Positions 26,801 to 38,212 of a stretch of DNA of 64,000 nucleotides are shown here, piece after piece. Every line of letters starts with the position of its first letter. Positions within the stretch are counted from its first letter, which is position 1. The translations under genes were made by a program, and so were the position numbers. This DNA is from Petrosia ficiformis (taxonomy: Eukaryota > Porifera > Demospongiae > Haplosclerida > Petrosiidae), in contig OX345639.1 of the NCBI GenBank assembly GCA_947044365.1, positions 6,691,718-6,755,717 on the forward strand, in the 5' to 3' direction. The notes under the pieces were generated by a model. It did not search any database. It was not told the DNA's origin and saw only the letters and a list, made by a program, of their open reading frames with translations.

Positions 26801-28292
26801 CCTTGTGAAGAATGGTTACCTGGTGACTATTCTGCTGAAGTTGGTGAGTACATTGTCAAACCCACAAACCAATGACATTGCTATGATTACTGTTTGATGC
26901 ACAAATGAAACTTTTATGGCCCATAGGGCCATCCCTATGATTGCTTTCCCACGGATTCGAACTATATATATATAAGCGCGTAAAAGAAGCTCTACACACC
27001 CAGCAGAAAGAAAGCTATGTAACTTACGTAGAAACTAGAACTAATAGCTAGCTATTGTACCTGAAATATTTCCTTAAAGTTCTACAAGGTTCTTTAAAAG
27101 GTAAACAGAGTAGATAATCAAAATAGTAACTATAATAGGCTGATGTGTTTCAGGCATGATAAAGTCAGCCATGATTACTGAGTGCTGGACACCATAAAGC
27201 AATCATAGGGATACTTTTTTCTCTATATACACTTGTTTCAAATGTACTTTCCTATTACAAAATTATGTGGAGAACACTCTATGTCTAGCCAATCTGAATT
27301 ATACATGATCACATTTGAAGTGTAGTCTCACAGAGCCAAAGCCAAACCCATCCTACTTCCAATTTGTTCACACACCATTTTAATGAGATTCATACTCTTG
27401 TTGGTTCTGCTCTGTGAGACTATTACATAGGTGAGGCAACAACCATTATTTTAGTTTTACAAGGGTGCAGTACATTAAAAATTAGGCCAATTTGTGTTTA
27501 AATATTATACTAACCAATGTCTTTCACTGGACCAGGTTAATCTTTTGCATAATATAATGCTTATGTCACATTACATGTTCTGTTATTGAATTATTGGGGG
27601 TTCATACCCACCCTAGTGCTTCCATAGTTTCTATACTATGACATTATCAGTAAAGAGGTATATAGAACGAATGCTTTCAGAAACAGAAATGGACTCACCT
27701 ATTGCGTAGCAGCAAAATGCTTCAGAGGAAGAATTAATAATCAAAAATTCAGTATTTTCAGAATTTGCATTACATACTTTACCAGCTGACAATGTGACTT
27801 ATAAGAAGAGAATGAAATGGTTACAATGAAGGCTTTTCTTGCTACCTTCTAAATGGCTAAATTCTTCACAGTCTGCAAAGTAACATGAGCCAGAGTATCA
27901 TCCTATCCTTTCCTTTGTTTCAAAAGTAGTCGTTTGTTTTGTAGAAGCCATATTTGACAACAATGCTTGTAATCACATGGTTTCTAAAAATAGTAATGGA
28001 TAGACAGACAACTGGGCATCTACTGCTCTTACTCTAGCATTTTCTGTCATCAGCAATAATAGCTATGAAACTGTGTGGGGGGGATGTGGTCCCATGGTTA
28101 CTACACCTGTGCATGTTACTATATAACATTATCACCGTGTGGTACATGGATTAGTAATTGTATGGTGATGAATCGATTGTGTGCTGATTTATATTTCATT
28201 ATGTAGCTATTTGTAATGGAGAATGTGGAAGCAAACATCCACACAGTCAAGTGTATGACCAAGACAGTGTTACCTTTACTGTCACAGAGTAA
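23853..28292 (+). CDS. secreted saposin-like (SapB-type) protein
   Basis: Seven exons (23853-23858, 23919-24087, 24136-24271, 25307-25419, 25468-25566, 26703-26843, 28207-28292) join in phase to 249 residues. Residues 1-17 form a signal peptide (MKVEIVLLLLVAGQTMA). Residues 39-119 hold a regular cysteine ladder, C39-x2-C42, C66-x3-C70, C86-x3-C90 and C113-x5-C119, the layout of saposin-B-like helical lipid-interacting domains (as in countin-type proteins). Residues ~125-249 look like a beta-rich C-terminal domain with NVTFTTVNGTGTGEIDLVIL, an N-glycosylation site and a second cysteine group (CDPTQQPC, CNGECGSKH), ending VTFTVTE. The first exon codes only Met-Lys. Its role is unknown: lipid binding, secretion signalling or defence are options. 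Confidence 0.82.
25808..26247. mobile_element. hAT-like MITE with 8-bp target duplication
   Basis: The element starts TAGTGCTGGGC and ends with GCCCAGCACTA-like inverse (CACCCAGCACTA). It is flanked on both sides by CTAGACAC (25800-25807 and 26248-26255), an exact 8-bp duplication typical of hAT transposons. It is 440 bp with no transposase, AT-rich and rich in ATATCGATAT, and lies in intron 5 of the saposin-like gene. Confidence 0.88.
26916..27242. mobile_element. dispersed repeat with ATGGCCCRTAGGGCCAT end (copy 1)
   Basis: The left end ATGGCCCATAGGGCCATCCC is palindromic and is followed by ATGATTGCTTTCCCACGG. The right end is AGGGATACTTTTTTCTCTATA. Interior phrases CTTACGTAGAAACT.GAACTAATAGCTAGCTA and TGTGTTTCAGGCATGAT are shared with the copy at 36686-37103. 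Longer variants lie at 53427-53945 and, inverted, at 58567-59049. It lies in the last intron of the saposin-like gene. Confidence 0.8.
27325..27420. mobile_element. 96-bp MITE, TA duplication, GTCTCACAGAGCC ends
   Basis: GTCTCACAGAGCC at the left and GG(T)TCTGCTCTGTGAGAC at the right are inverted, flanked by TA on both sides. It shares the GTCTC terminal bases and TA target with the elements at 29140 and 32892. Confidence 0.75.
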
Positions 28293-28658
28293 TGCTCCAT
28301 GAAGGAATTTCCCTATGACTTTATTAAAATGTATTTTTTTTAGTTGTACAACTGATTTTTTTCCCTGTAATTTTTCTTTGTTTTGTTAAAAAAAGAACGT
28401 TAAGTTTGACTTGTTATTCACAATGCACCAAACAAGCAAAGACATGGAGTCTAATTTGCCGTCCTGTAGGCGTTTACTTTCTCTTCACATAATAGCATAG
28501 TCTCGCGAGCCAAACTCCTCCTCTTTTTGTGATTGGACGGCAACACAAATTCTTAGCAAAATCATGTATCATTTGTTCATTAGCTATCTTGGTTTTTAAC
28601 ATGTGGTCAAAATTCTATGACTATAAACTAGGTATATTCTATATACAAAGAGCTTATA
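28293..28658. other. spacer and 5' flank of the retroelement, with a solo GTCTC terminus
   Basis: After the saposin-like stop there is no gene. At about 28499 the sequence TAGTCTCGCGAGCC repeats the terminus of the MITE family seen at 29140, without a matching partner. The following 150 bases are presumably the retroelement 5' UTR; its boundary is not defined. Confidence 0.5.
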
Positions 28659-29139
28659 ATGGCGGGCAAGTGTTGCCCCTGTAATGGAAGTAGAGCGAGG
28701 TGTATCAGATGTAAGTGTGCGAGATCTAAGAGACCATGTGTGTCGTGTTTGCCACTTCAGAATGGGCAGTGTCAGAATATAATAAGAAAGAGACAAGAAT
28801 CTCAGGCAAAGGAACCACCGCGAATCTCGAAGCTACCGCATACCATACCAAGTGCTTATCCTCGAGTAACGATAAACGATAAAAAGACGGATGAGGAGGA
28901 TTCAAGTGACAAGGATAACATTGAAGAAGAACCAGGAGAAGATGAAGATGAGTCAGTAGATGATACGAAACAGGTGAATAGTGTTGAGAGCATCTTTGGT
29001 GATGGGCATCAATTAGAACCGGTAGAGAGTACAGCATGCTGTGACTTGATTAATATACAGAATCTTATGACCAAGGCGTATGGAGCAAAATTGGAAGGAG
29101 AGCAGAATCTAGAATCATTGGATGAATGGGGAGAAAGTA
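28659..29139 (+). pseudogene. retroelement N-terminal region: Cys-rich domain and acidic linker
   Basis: The reading frame from ATG at 28659 begins with a tight cysteine cluster (CCPCNGSRARCIRCKC, then CVSCLPLQNGQCQN), probably a zinc-binding nucleic-acid domain. A strongly acidic, low-complexity linker follows (EEDSSDKDNIEEEPGEDEDE), then LDEWGE. The same organisation precedes the reverse transcriptase in related marine-invertebrate elements. The frame is cut at 29138/29139 by a MITE. The sequence on the other side is in a different frame even if the MITE and one TA are ignored, so at least one more indel has occurred. Confidence 0.75.
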
Positions 29140-29532
29140 GTCTCGCAAGCCAGACTCTCTGTTCCTTGAAAGCAAAGTTATTATATTATTGGGTGTGGCT
29201 ATAGTGGGCGGAGATACGTGACGGAAAGTGAAATGCTTACAAGTCATCGGTACCAAAACGTATACTATTACTATTCATGATATTCATAACTCGCGGTCAC
29301 AGGTCTATAGGCTTCATTGACCATGAGTGAAATAATTGCTTTTTCCCTTGCAGGCTTCGTTGACCGCGAGTTATGAATATCATGAATAGTAATAGTATAC
29401 GTTTTGGTATACCAACTTACCGATGACTTTAAGCATTTCACCAGACTCTCTTTCCGTCACGTATCTCCGCCCACTATAGCCACACCCAATAATAATTTGA
29501 CTTTGCTTTCAAGGAACTCTGGCTTGCGAGAC
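29140..29532. mobile_element. palindromic 393-bp MITE inserted in the retroelement
   Basis: The ends GTCTCGCAAGCCAGA / TCTGGCTTGCGAGAC lie inside TA duplications (29138-29139 and 29533-29534). The whole element is nearly a perfect palindrome with arms of about 170 bases (for example CGTATACTATTACTATTCAT mirrored on the right) around a short centre near 29300-29350. The TA target and GTCTC ends resemble Tc1/mariner- or related TA-inserting families. Its insertion postdates the retroelement. Confidence 0.9.
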
Positions 29533-29534
29533 TA

Positions 29535-32259
29535 GGAAGAAAGGTGGAGAAAGGTGATTAGCCTGCAGAACAGGCTCTACGTCATTCCTGGTGGAGCTGT
29601 TGGTAGACGGTATGTAGATGCCTTGAGCGAAGAAGTAAAACACACTTACATTGGGAATTATCCATCAGATAGGCTTATTGTTTTCAGTGCTGTAATACTG
29701 CAAAGGGATAAAATGATAAAGAAAGGAAAAGATATTAGACAACTGTTAATATGAAGGCTAGATATGTGGAAAAGAAAAGAATTCGATCAGTTGATTAGAG
29801 AAGCAGTTAGATGCAATAAATCATTGAGAAGCATGAAGAAAAATGACAATGATAGAGATAATGTGGTAAAAATATTCACAAGATTGATGCTACAGGGAAA
29901 GATACGCCCTGCGGTTAGATGGTTGACAGAGAGGGTTGGAGGAGTGCTAGATCCGGGTGAGAAGATGAGTAGTGATACAGATATGAGTGTTTTAGATATG
30001 CTGAAACTGAAGCACCCTGATTCAAAGGTCCCATCCCAGTCAGCACTATATAAATGTAAGGATGATGAGATACCAGTATGGGAAGATGTTGAGGTTAATG
30101 GCAGCCACGTGTTACAAGTGGCTCGGATGATTCAAGGAGGAGCGGGCCCAGGAGGGAGTGACTCGACTCACTGGCAGGATTCATTAATGAGATTCAGAGC
30201 ACATAGTGAGAGACTAAGAGAATCGGTTGCTGAATTGATTAAAGGATTGGCTAACTCGATTATACCATGGCAAGAGATAAGAGCTCTAATGGCGAATAGG
30301 CTAATTGCACTGGACAAGTGTCCGGGTGTACGACCCGTGGGAATTGGAGAAGCTCTTAGGAGAATATTGGGTAAAGTAATGGTGATGGTGACAAGATATG
30401 AGGTTGAAGAAGTTGCAGGAGTGGCACAATTATGTGCTGGAGTCAGAAGTGGCATAGAGGGTGCAATTCATACTATGTCTGATCTGTTTGATGATAATAA
30501 GATGGAGGGCTGGGGTGTACTACTGGTTGACGCTAGAAATGCATTCAATTCGGTGAATAGAGTTGCAATACTGTGGAATGCTAGAATTCTTTGGCCGAGG
30601 TGTTCACGGTTTATATTTAATACATATCGCGGATGGGCCCCACTGGTGATTGCAGGCGGAAAATCAATTGTTTATAGTAAAGAAGGAGTAACGCAAGGGG
30701 ATCCCTTGTCGATGTTTCTGTATGCTATTGGTACACTTCCCCTCATTCACAGTCTTAAATCTCAAATGGTTACTCAGGTTTGGTATGCGGATGATGCTTC
30801 GGCTGGTGGAACGCTGAGGGAATTAAGAAATTGGTTTGTGCAACTAGTAAAGCAAGGGCCGCTATATGGATACTTTCCTGAGCCAACCAAGAGCTACCTA
30901 ATAGGTGATGAAAAATATACTTCTATTGCAGGAGGAATATTTGAAGAGTTTGGAGTTAGAGTTGTGCAGAGCAGACGGATGTTAGGAGGGATAATAGGTA
31001 ATAATACAGGGAAGAAAGAGTTTTTGAATCAACTAAATCAAAGATGGCAATATAAATTAGAAACACTCACAGAGATTGCGGAGCAACAGCCCCAGGCCGC
31101 TTATACAGCATTAGTGAAATCATTACAGAATGAGTGGGCATTTGTGCAGAAGGTAGTTAAAGACTGTGAAGAGGAATTTCAGGAAATTGAGAATGCAATA
31201 GCATTTAAAGCAATATTTGGAAATGAAATATCAGGTAATGAAAGGAAACTATTTTCTCTCCCAGCAAGGATGGGAGGATTGGGAGTTGAAGATCCAAGAG
31301 AAATGAGCAGTTCAGCATATAGAAACTCCAAGAAGAGCTGTGAAAAGTTAATAGAGGCAATAAGGGGAACAGATGAGTTTGTAAAGGAGGATCATATGGA
31401 ATTGATTGATAAAACGAGGAAGGAGAGTAGGAAGGCAAAAGAAGAGAGGATGAACAACGAGCTTGATGAAATCCTACCATTATTTGACCAAGAACACCAA
31501 AGAGCCATCAACCGAACAAGATCAAACAAGATATCAACTTGGTTAACCGTGTTGCCAGTAGCTAGATACAACTTTGACTTGGCACCTCAAGAGTTCAGGG
31601 ATGCATTGGCAATCAGGTATAGAAAACCGTTATTAAGAGTACCTGAGTGCTGTGATGGATGTGGCTCAGTATTCGACTTGTCACATGCATTAGATTGTAG
31701 AAAAGGGGGCCTAGTAATACAAAGGCACAATGAAATAAGGGACGCTATCGCGGATGTTTCCTCCATGGTCTGGGGACAAGTGAAAAAGGAACCAGTGGTC
31801 AGGGAACCAAATAATACAACAGAAACACCTGGCCTGATAGCTGACCTATCCATCAGAGGAGTCTGGACGCCACAAGAGTTGACGTTAGATGTTCATGTCA
31901 TAGACACAGACGCCAAATCTTATGGTAACAGATCTCCCGAAGATGTGATAAAAACCGCAGAGAGAGAAAAGAGGAATAAATATGGGGAAGCATGTGAGGC
32001 CAGGAGGGCAACGTTTACGCCATTCTGTGTTTCCGTAGATGGAGTAATGGGAAAGCAGGCGCAACACTTGGTGAAGAGAATAGGAGATAGATTGGCAGAA
32101 AAGTGGGATAGAACATATGGAGAAACGATGGGGTGGCTAAGAGCAAGACTAGCATTTGCTATATTAAGAGCTTCAATCCTATGTTTGAGAGGATCACGAA
32201 CAAAATGGAGATGTCTAGGGTTAGAAGATGGAGCTCCAATTACTTGGTTATTGGATTAA
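29535..32259 (+). mobile_element. non-LTR retroelement: reverse transcriptase plus restriction-like endonuclease
   Basis: One frame runs from 29536, is broken by a TGA at 29752-29754 (just before RLDMWKRKEF) and then stays open for 831 codons from 29764. In the 831-residue part, GVRPVGIGEALRRILGKVM and VDARNAFNSVNRV (RT motif A region) lead to GVTQGDPLSMFLYAIG and the catalytic YADD at residues 341-344. A zinc knuckle follows (C630-x2-C633-x7-H641-x3-C645). Then comes a PD-(D/E)xK-like restriction endonuclease with LIADLSIRG (D694) and LTLDVHVID (D709). This order fits site-specific RLE-type non-LTR elements (R2/NeSL/Utopia-like). The MITE, a frameshift and the TGA make it inactive as a whole. 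The 3' end is the AT-rich stretch 32260-32440. Confidence 0.85.
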
Positions 32260-32440
32260 CACCAATCCCAATTATCACTTTATTTCTTTATTTCTATAAT
32301 TATTATAAAGTAATTATAAATTTTTGGACTTTGACTTTCAGCTGTATAATTTATATAGTTTATATACTAATTATTAATAATTATTAATATTATTACTATT
32401 AATGAATAATAATAATTATTATTAAATATGTTCGTTCAAA

Positions 32441-35400
32441 ATGGCGGCTAGACTTTATAAAAACTTTTACTTTCTCCGATTAGTGCCAAAGGAAATTTAC
32501 AACCACTGGAATTGTTTACATCCCAACCATTCAAACCTTTTGCTGTATTATGCAAGGACTTTGCAGTCAATAAGATTTCAAACACCTGGTGTTTCAGAAT
32601 TTAGTGGAGGTAGGGTTGATGGACTCCACGTGGTTACCAAGAACAGAGATACAGCAGGAGTGAAGTTCAAAGACGATACACAAGACAAGGTGTTTGATTT
32701 CAGCTTTCAGAAAACCTTTCTAAGAGAACTTTCTGGAAAGAATCTTGACTTCAAAAAGGTTAGTATAAATATTGTATACATCAGAACATAAATAAGGGTT
32801 CATCTAATCTGTTTTATCTATGGCCATTTTGACTGATATTCAAGTTTGTCTATTTCAATTTTGTCTACTCTGAATAATTATTTCAAAACTAGTCTCGAGG
32901 CCAGACGTTTGTGAAGAAGGACTGAACGTCTGGACAAACTCAAGCCCAAAACTGAGGTTCTGCACCGATTTCTTGCTGACCAATAAAATTAGTTTTATCA
33001 TGCGATCATGTTAATTCACCTACTTACGTGTAAAATAATTGCTACCAAAAGAAGGATGAATGACAGCGGAGAGTGTGCAAGCAAGAAGAAGAAAATAGAA
33101 GATAGTATTGTTGAAGAAGTTATTCAAAGTTTAGGTTACGAAAGTCCTAGACCTGAGCAGGAAGCAGTCATGTCACAGAGTTTTTAGGTAATCATGATGT
33201 GTTTATTTGATTGCCTACTGTCAATCGCTCTGCTACTACTGCTTACACCATTAATATATGAAATAATAAAAAACATTTCCAATAAAAATAAAAGAAGATG
33301 TAGGGATGTCAAAACCCAAAAAGCATGCGAACAAGGTTAGGTGGGACCCAAAATTAAACAAACCACTTCCATATAGCACTACATAAGTACAGCTCTTCGT
33401 ATTTTGCTTTATAGCGGTGTAAGTACTTATGTAGAGTTATATGGAAGTGGTTTGTTTAATTTTGGGTCCCACCTAACCATGTTCACATGCTTTTTGGGTT
33501 TTGACATCCCTACATCTTCTGTACTCTCTGATAAGGTATACCAGAGAGATACATCTACTGTAATAGTAATAGTACACGTACAAATTGAATAGTTATAATA
33601 GTACACACGGAAAGTCATGTGACTTCCTGTGACATGTTTCCCCCGTTTTGGGTGTGAGTTTGTCCAGACGTCTTTCCTCATGAATGTCTGGCCTCAAGAC
33701 TATTTAAAAACTGCTACCTTATTACATTTTAAAAATGACTGACATCTGGATGATGATCTGATGGACTGAAAATATTCTTTTGAATCTCATGTATAATTGT
33801 ACTGTTACTATGAGTTTGTTTCTGAGTATATCTAAATGTATCGCATTCTAGTAGTTAGCAATTGTGTATTCAGCATTAAAATTTTAGTTTTATATTTAGT
33901 TTTATATACAATTACAGACTTTGCTTTTAAATTGCAGTAGAAAAGAGCTGATTGGAGTAGACAAAACGAAATAGAGAATATATGAACCAAATGAATTTAC
34001 TTATTTCAAATAATAAAGTTATTCTTTTTCTTATGTAGTCAATAGGGTATTCAAAAGCTATGAATAGTTGAATACTCCAGCCTTTGTCTATGCTGTTTGT
34101 ACAAATCTTCTGTCTGATTACATTATGTACATGTGTATTTGAGTTTGTAGTGTGCGAGTATGTCAATGTAGTTTAATCTCTTAGGAAAATATTTGGACTG
34201 TACCTAACTTGTTGTGTACGTTAAGGATTGCAGCTTCACCCTATATTGGATATCTTATTGTCACTCAAGAGTATACTTGGGCTTGTGGACTGCTTGCTGT
34301 AGCAGGTTTTACAGATCTAGTGAGCTATCAGTTAACTTTCAATAATCAATCTGTGTGCTCGTAATGTTATGTTCATACAACTGTTCATCTTTGCTGTTTT
34401 GATTAATCATGTTATAAAAAATGTGTGGTTTTAAAAGTATGTTTGAAATGATTGTTGAAGTACATTATGCTGGCGTAATTATAGAGCTTTGAGAATCATG
34501 CTGGCATAATAGGTCAAACATAATTAATTCATAATAATTAATTGAGGTCAGTTATTACTCTAGTTAATACCCAAAAAGCATGGCTGAAACAGCAAGATGA
34601 AATTCTCTCTGTCCATGAATCTACAATTATACTATAGTACATTACTAATGAATGCTTTGGTATTCATATTGACTTTTAAATTGTTTGCAATCAAGTATTA
34701 GGAATAATAGGAAGGTTTTGTGGGAATTGCTCAAAAGAACTATGGGTGATAAGTTAAGGATAATGTGCCCAAGCCTAGTGAGGTCCTGATTGATAAATAT
34801 GAACAGAATATGGAGGAAGTATCACATTCTCAATGACTATAAATTTTTTATTGTTGAAGGAAGACCAGCAACTCTTGTCAGTTTTACATCTGTGGTTCTG
34901 TTATGCTTACTTTTTTGAATGTTTATTTCACTTCTTTTTTTCTGATATATTGGCCCTGTGGACCACAAAAAAGGATAATGTATATAGCCTTAGATATGCA
35001 CAGTGAGCATAATTATAGATTATCTCATGTGAAGAGATCATATGGTCGGTCTTGTATCAAATAATTGTTTAAATTTTGTTATAGATAGATGGTGTAATTG
35101 CTAGAAGATTTCCTTCTCAGTCATCACGTCTTGGATCAATTCTTGACCCTTTTGCAGATAAATGTCTAATGTCTGTTCTATGTATCACACTATCCTTTGT
35201 GAACCTTATTCCATGTTAGTTTGTACTTTATAATAATTGAAGGGCTGATGGCCAAAGTGCTCTAGCTGACAAAGCAGTACTATACCAGGTTAACAACCAA
35301 TGTGTGTTTTTCGGGAGCAAAGAAAAATCAAAAATATTCTGTATTTCACACCTAAGTTTAACCATCTTTGTGCAACACAGATCATTTTCGCTACGTTAAA

Positions 35401-38117
35401 TCTAATTTTAATCGTGTGTATTAATTTTAGCCATTTTAGTGGCTGATGTAATAAATTAGTGCATGCTAAAAATATATTTCTTGATCATTTTTATTAGGTG
35501 TGACTCAGAAATTGGCTAAAATTAATGCATGCAAAATCCAAGCATTTTTAGTGGACACAATTAATAGCAGGCTTAAGGTATTTGATTTTCAGTTAAATCT
35601 CTCTGGATCTCAGCCCTTCAATCATCTTTCAATTGACAAAAGATGGAATGGGCACACAATAGTTTATGTATATGTTATTTTTTTTAGTACCACTAACAGT
35701 ACTTATAATCTCAAGAGATTTACTGCTAGTTGGAGCATCTTTCTATATTCGATACATCACTCTACCACAACCTGTAAGTATTACAGTCTTTTAAACAGTA
35801 ACCAAATTTTTGTTGTAATTTGCTGTCACTTTAGAGAACTTGGACTAAATTTTGGGACATTCAGAGATCAGCAATAGAAGTGACTCCATCTTTGATTAGT
35901 AAGGTTAGTGTAAAATTGACAAGTGAATTCATTCTGGTATTGTATAGTTATTATGTCATGTGTAGCAGTTGGAATTAGTTTGCTGATGAATTCTGCAAGG
36001 TGTTCTAAAGTTACTACTGGTGATCTTATCAGGCTTCGTTCTTGTGTCTGAAATCCAATAAATTTAATTCCCCTCCAAAAGTTTTCACAAATTTTTGCAC
36101 TCGCTTGTGGAAGAAATAGAGCAGCATTTTTTTCTAGCTGTTAATTATTCTCAGTATAGGTCATTCACTTGAAACATTACATTGATAACCCTCCATGAAC
36201 TTTGACCCTAGAAACCTTCAATTCTAGTGATCGTGGACAAGAACAAGATTGATATACTAAACCTTCATAATGGTGACAAATAGTCTGCCATAAGAACAAT
36301 GAGTCATTGTGTATATTTATAAGTATTGTACGGCTAGCCATGTTTATTGTCATTGTATGTATTGTAAAATCATACAGAGTAAACAGGTGTAGACAGCAAG
36401 TATAAACAGTCTTTCTGTTTCATAACAAGCTCATGTCACTACTCGCTTAATTGAGTATTCAAATTAGCTTAAGATATAACACTCCTCTTCACCCATTCAC
36501 AATTGTTCCACATTGGTGGTTCAATGCCATTGTGGGTTTATGATTATTCTTGCAGATTAATATCAAAAGGTCATATTTCATGGAGGGTTAACACGGTATA
36601 CAATAGGGTTCCGGGTTTGTGTCTCACACCATCCCAATTAATTGCTGAAGACCCATCTGTAATATAACTTCCTTAAATACTATTTTTATGGCCCGTAGGG
36701 CCATCCTTATCATTGCTTTCTCACGGGTTCGATGTATGTTTATACATATTCTTGTGTCACTTGCACGAGTATGTGCTGTATAGGTAGTGAAGGAAGTTGT
36801 GTCACTCTGGAGGGCTTGGTCAATTAATGGGCATGGCACATAATAGAACACATGCTCAAGCTCTACAGACCAGCAGAAAGAAAGAAAACTGCTTGTAGCT
36901 TACGTAGAAACTGGAACTAATAGCTAGCTATTTTACCCTGAAGTTTTACAAGGTCCTTTAAAAGGTAAGGAGAGTATACAATCAAAATAATAATAACGCT
37001 GTTGTGTTTCAGGCATGATAGTCAGCAATGATAATGCATGATTACTGAATGCTGGACACCAAAAGCAATGATAGGGATACTTTTTTCTCTATATATCTTG
37101 TTTTGAAATAAGCACACATATAATATTATTGATCCACACATATAGGATAGCTATCCTTTTTGAGGCACAAACAATGAAATTGGTGAAAACGTTATTTACT
37201 GATTATACAATTTGTCTCTATGTTTAGATCAATACAGTCATACAGATTCTATTAGTGGGAATTACAGTTGGTGCTCCAGTATTTCATTATATTGATCATC
37301 CTCTACTACATACACTATGGTGAATAAACTATGTTTATTATTATATCATTACTATACTTGTGTCTAGAGAAACTCCTTTTTCATCACCTTAACCAAATTT
37401 TCATGCATGCTGAAAACATTTCACATATTTAATTTTGTGCACTGTATTATTGAAAATTACAGGCGTTTTGACATTTCATAGATAAGAAGCAGTGACAAAA
37501 TGTTTTTAAGACTGAAAATTTCTTAATCTACAGTAATATCAGAGAAATTCTTTAGAATAGTCTTTGTCGTGTAATATTTTGACTACCTGTTTATGCCTGA
37601 AAAAATTTAGTGTTTTCCATGTAATAACCTTCATGGCTTCCCTCAATATTTATGAAAGATAAAAACTGTGCTTCTTTGTTTTCATAAGGTGGCTGCATTT
37701 TCTAGTTCAATCTCTTTAATATAATAGCCAAAATTTTAGTTGCAGTATACAGACAATGTAATCACAAGAATGATAAAATCATATCAAACCATGTGTATCA
37801 ACCACGTTTGAGTATTTCTAAGCAATATTCTTTATGGTGCATTAAGTGTAGTGTGACATGGGATGGGGATCAATAATGTCATTAGATAATGATTTATAAC
37901 ATTCTTTGTGGTGTATTAAGTCACTTAGGTGTAGAGTGACATGGGTGGGGAGCAATAATGTTGTTAGATAATGTACCAGTGAAGTGAGTGCATTGTCTAA
38001 TTAATACTCTATTACAGGTATTTGACTGCTGGAACAACTTTAGCTTCAGGACTAAGTTACATCACACAAATGAAGGGCTTTCGTGTGCTTAGAAGAAAAA
38101 CTCACAACACTTCATAA
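32441..38117 (+). CDS. CRLS1: cardiolipin synthase
   Basis: Inner-mitochondrial-membrane enzyme that joins CDP-diacylglycerol and phosphatidylglycerol to make cardiolipin. Seven exons in phase (32441-32758, 34185-34319, 35085-35214, 35688-35773, 35835-35903, 37228-37319, 38018-38117) give 309 residues, near the human 301. The CDP-alcohol phosphotransferase signature D-x2-DG-x2-AR-x8-G-x3-D-x3-D is complete: TDLIDGVIARRFPSQSSRLG followed by SILDPFADK, split across exons 2 and 3. ENIWTVPNLLCTLRI opens the domain, and hydrophobic segments follow (VLCITLSFVNLIP, TVIQILLVGITVG). The N-terminal 106 residues are basic and presequence-like. The stop is 95 bases from the convergent DZANK1 stop. Confidence 0.95.
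32892..33700. mobile_element. 809-bp TIR element with RecQ-like fragment and a nested palindrome
   Basis: Between TA duplications (32890-32891 and 33701-33702) the ends GTCTCGAGGCCAGACGTTTG and the inverse GTCTTGAGGCCAGACATTCA form about 60-base inverted repeats, both continuing into CGTCTGGACAAACTCA.(A/G)CCCAAAAC. Inside, an ORF at 33056-33187 reads like the start of a RecQ-type helicase. A separate palindromic element at about 33299-33534, built on GATGTCAAAACCCAAAAAGC and its inverse, is nested in it. It lies in CRLS1 intron 1. Confidence 0.85.
33056..33187 (+). pseudogene. RecQ-like helicase N-terminal fragment
   Basis: ATG at 33056 opens 43 codons ending in a TAG. The peptide includes VIQSLGYESPRPEQEAVMSQ, resembling the Q-motif region of RecQ-family helicases. 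After the stop, another frame continues GNHDVFI-stop-LPT, like the start of the Walker A segment (GxDVFxxLPTGxGKS), with the GxGKS part lost. The fragment is therefore a decayed passenger or a relic of an autonomous element. Family level only; homology search needed. Confidence 0.6.
36686..37103. mobile_element. ATGGCCCGTAGGGCCAT repeat (copy 2)
   Basis: Same ends and interior as the copy at 26916-27242, but about 90 bases longer near the left end (CACTTGCACGAGTATG and CAATTAATGGGCATGGC, also present in the 53427 and 58567 copies). It lies in CRLS1 intron 5. Confidence 0.8.
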
Positions 38118-38212
38118 GTATCTACAAAAACATCACTTTTCATATGCAAAAGGACTTGCAGTAATAATCCCATGTTAAAATTTTTATTTATATCAAGAAA
38201 ATGTGAAATATT

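Noticed and set aside
33404..33681. ORFs on both strands in CRLS1 intron 1
   Set aside because: They read through the palindromic nested element and terminal repeat; no conserved motif.
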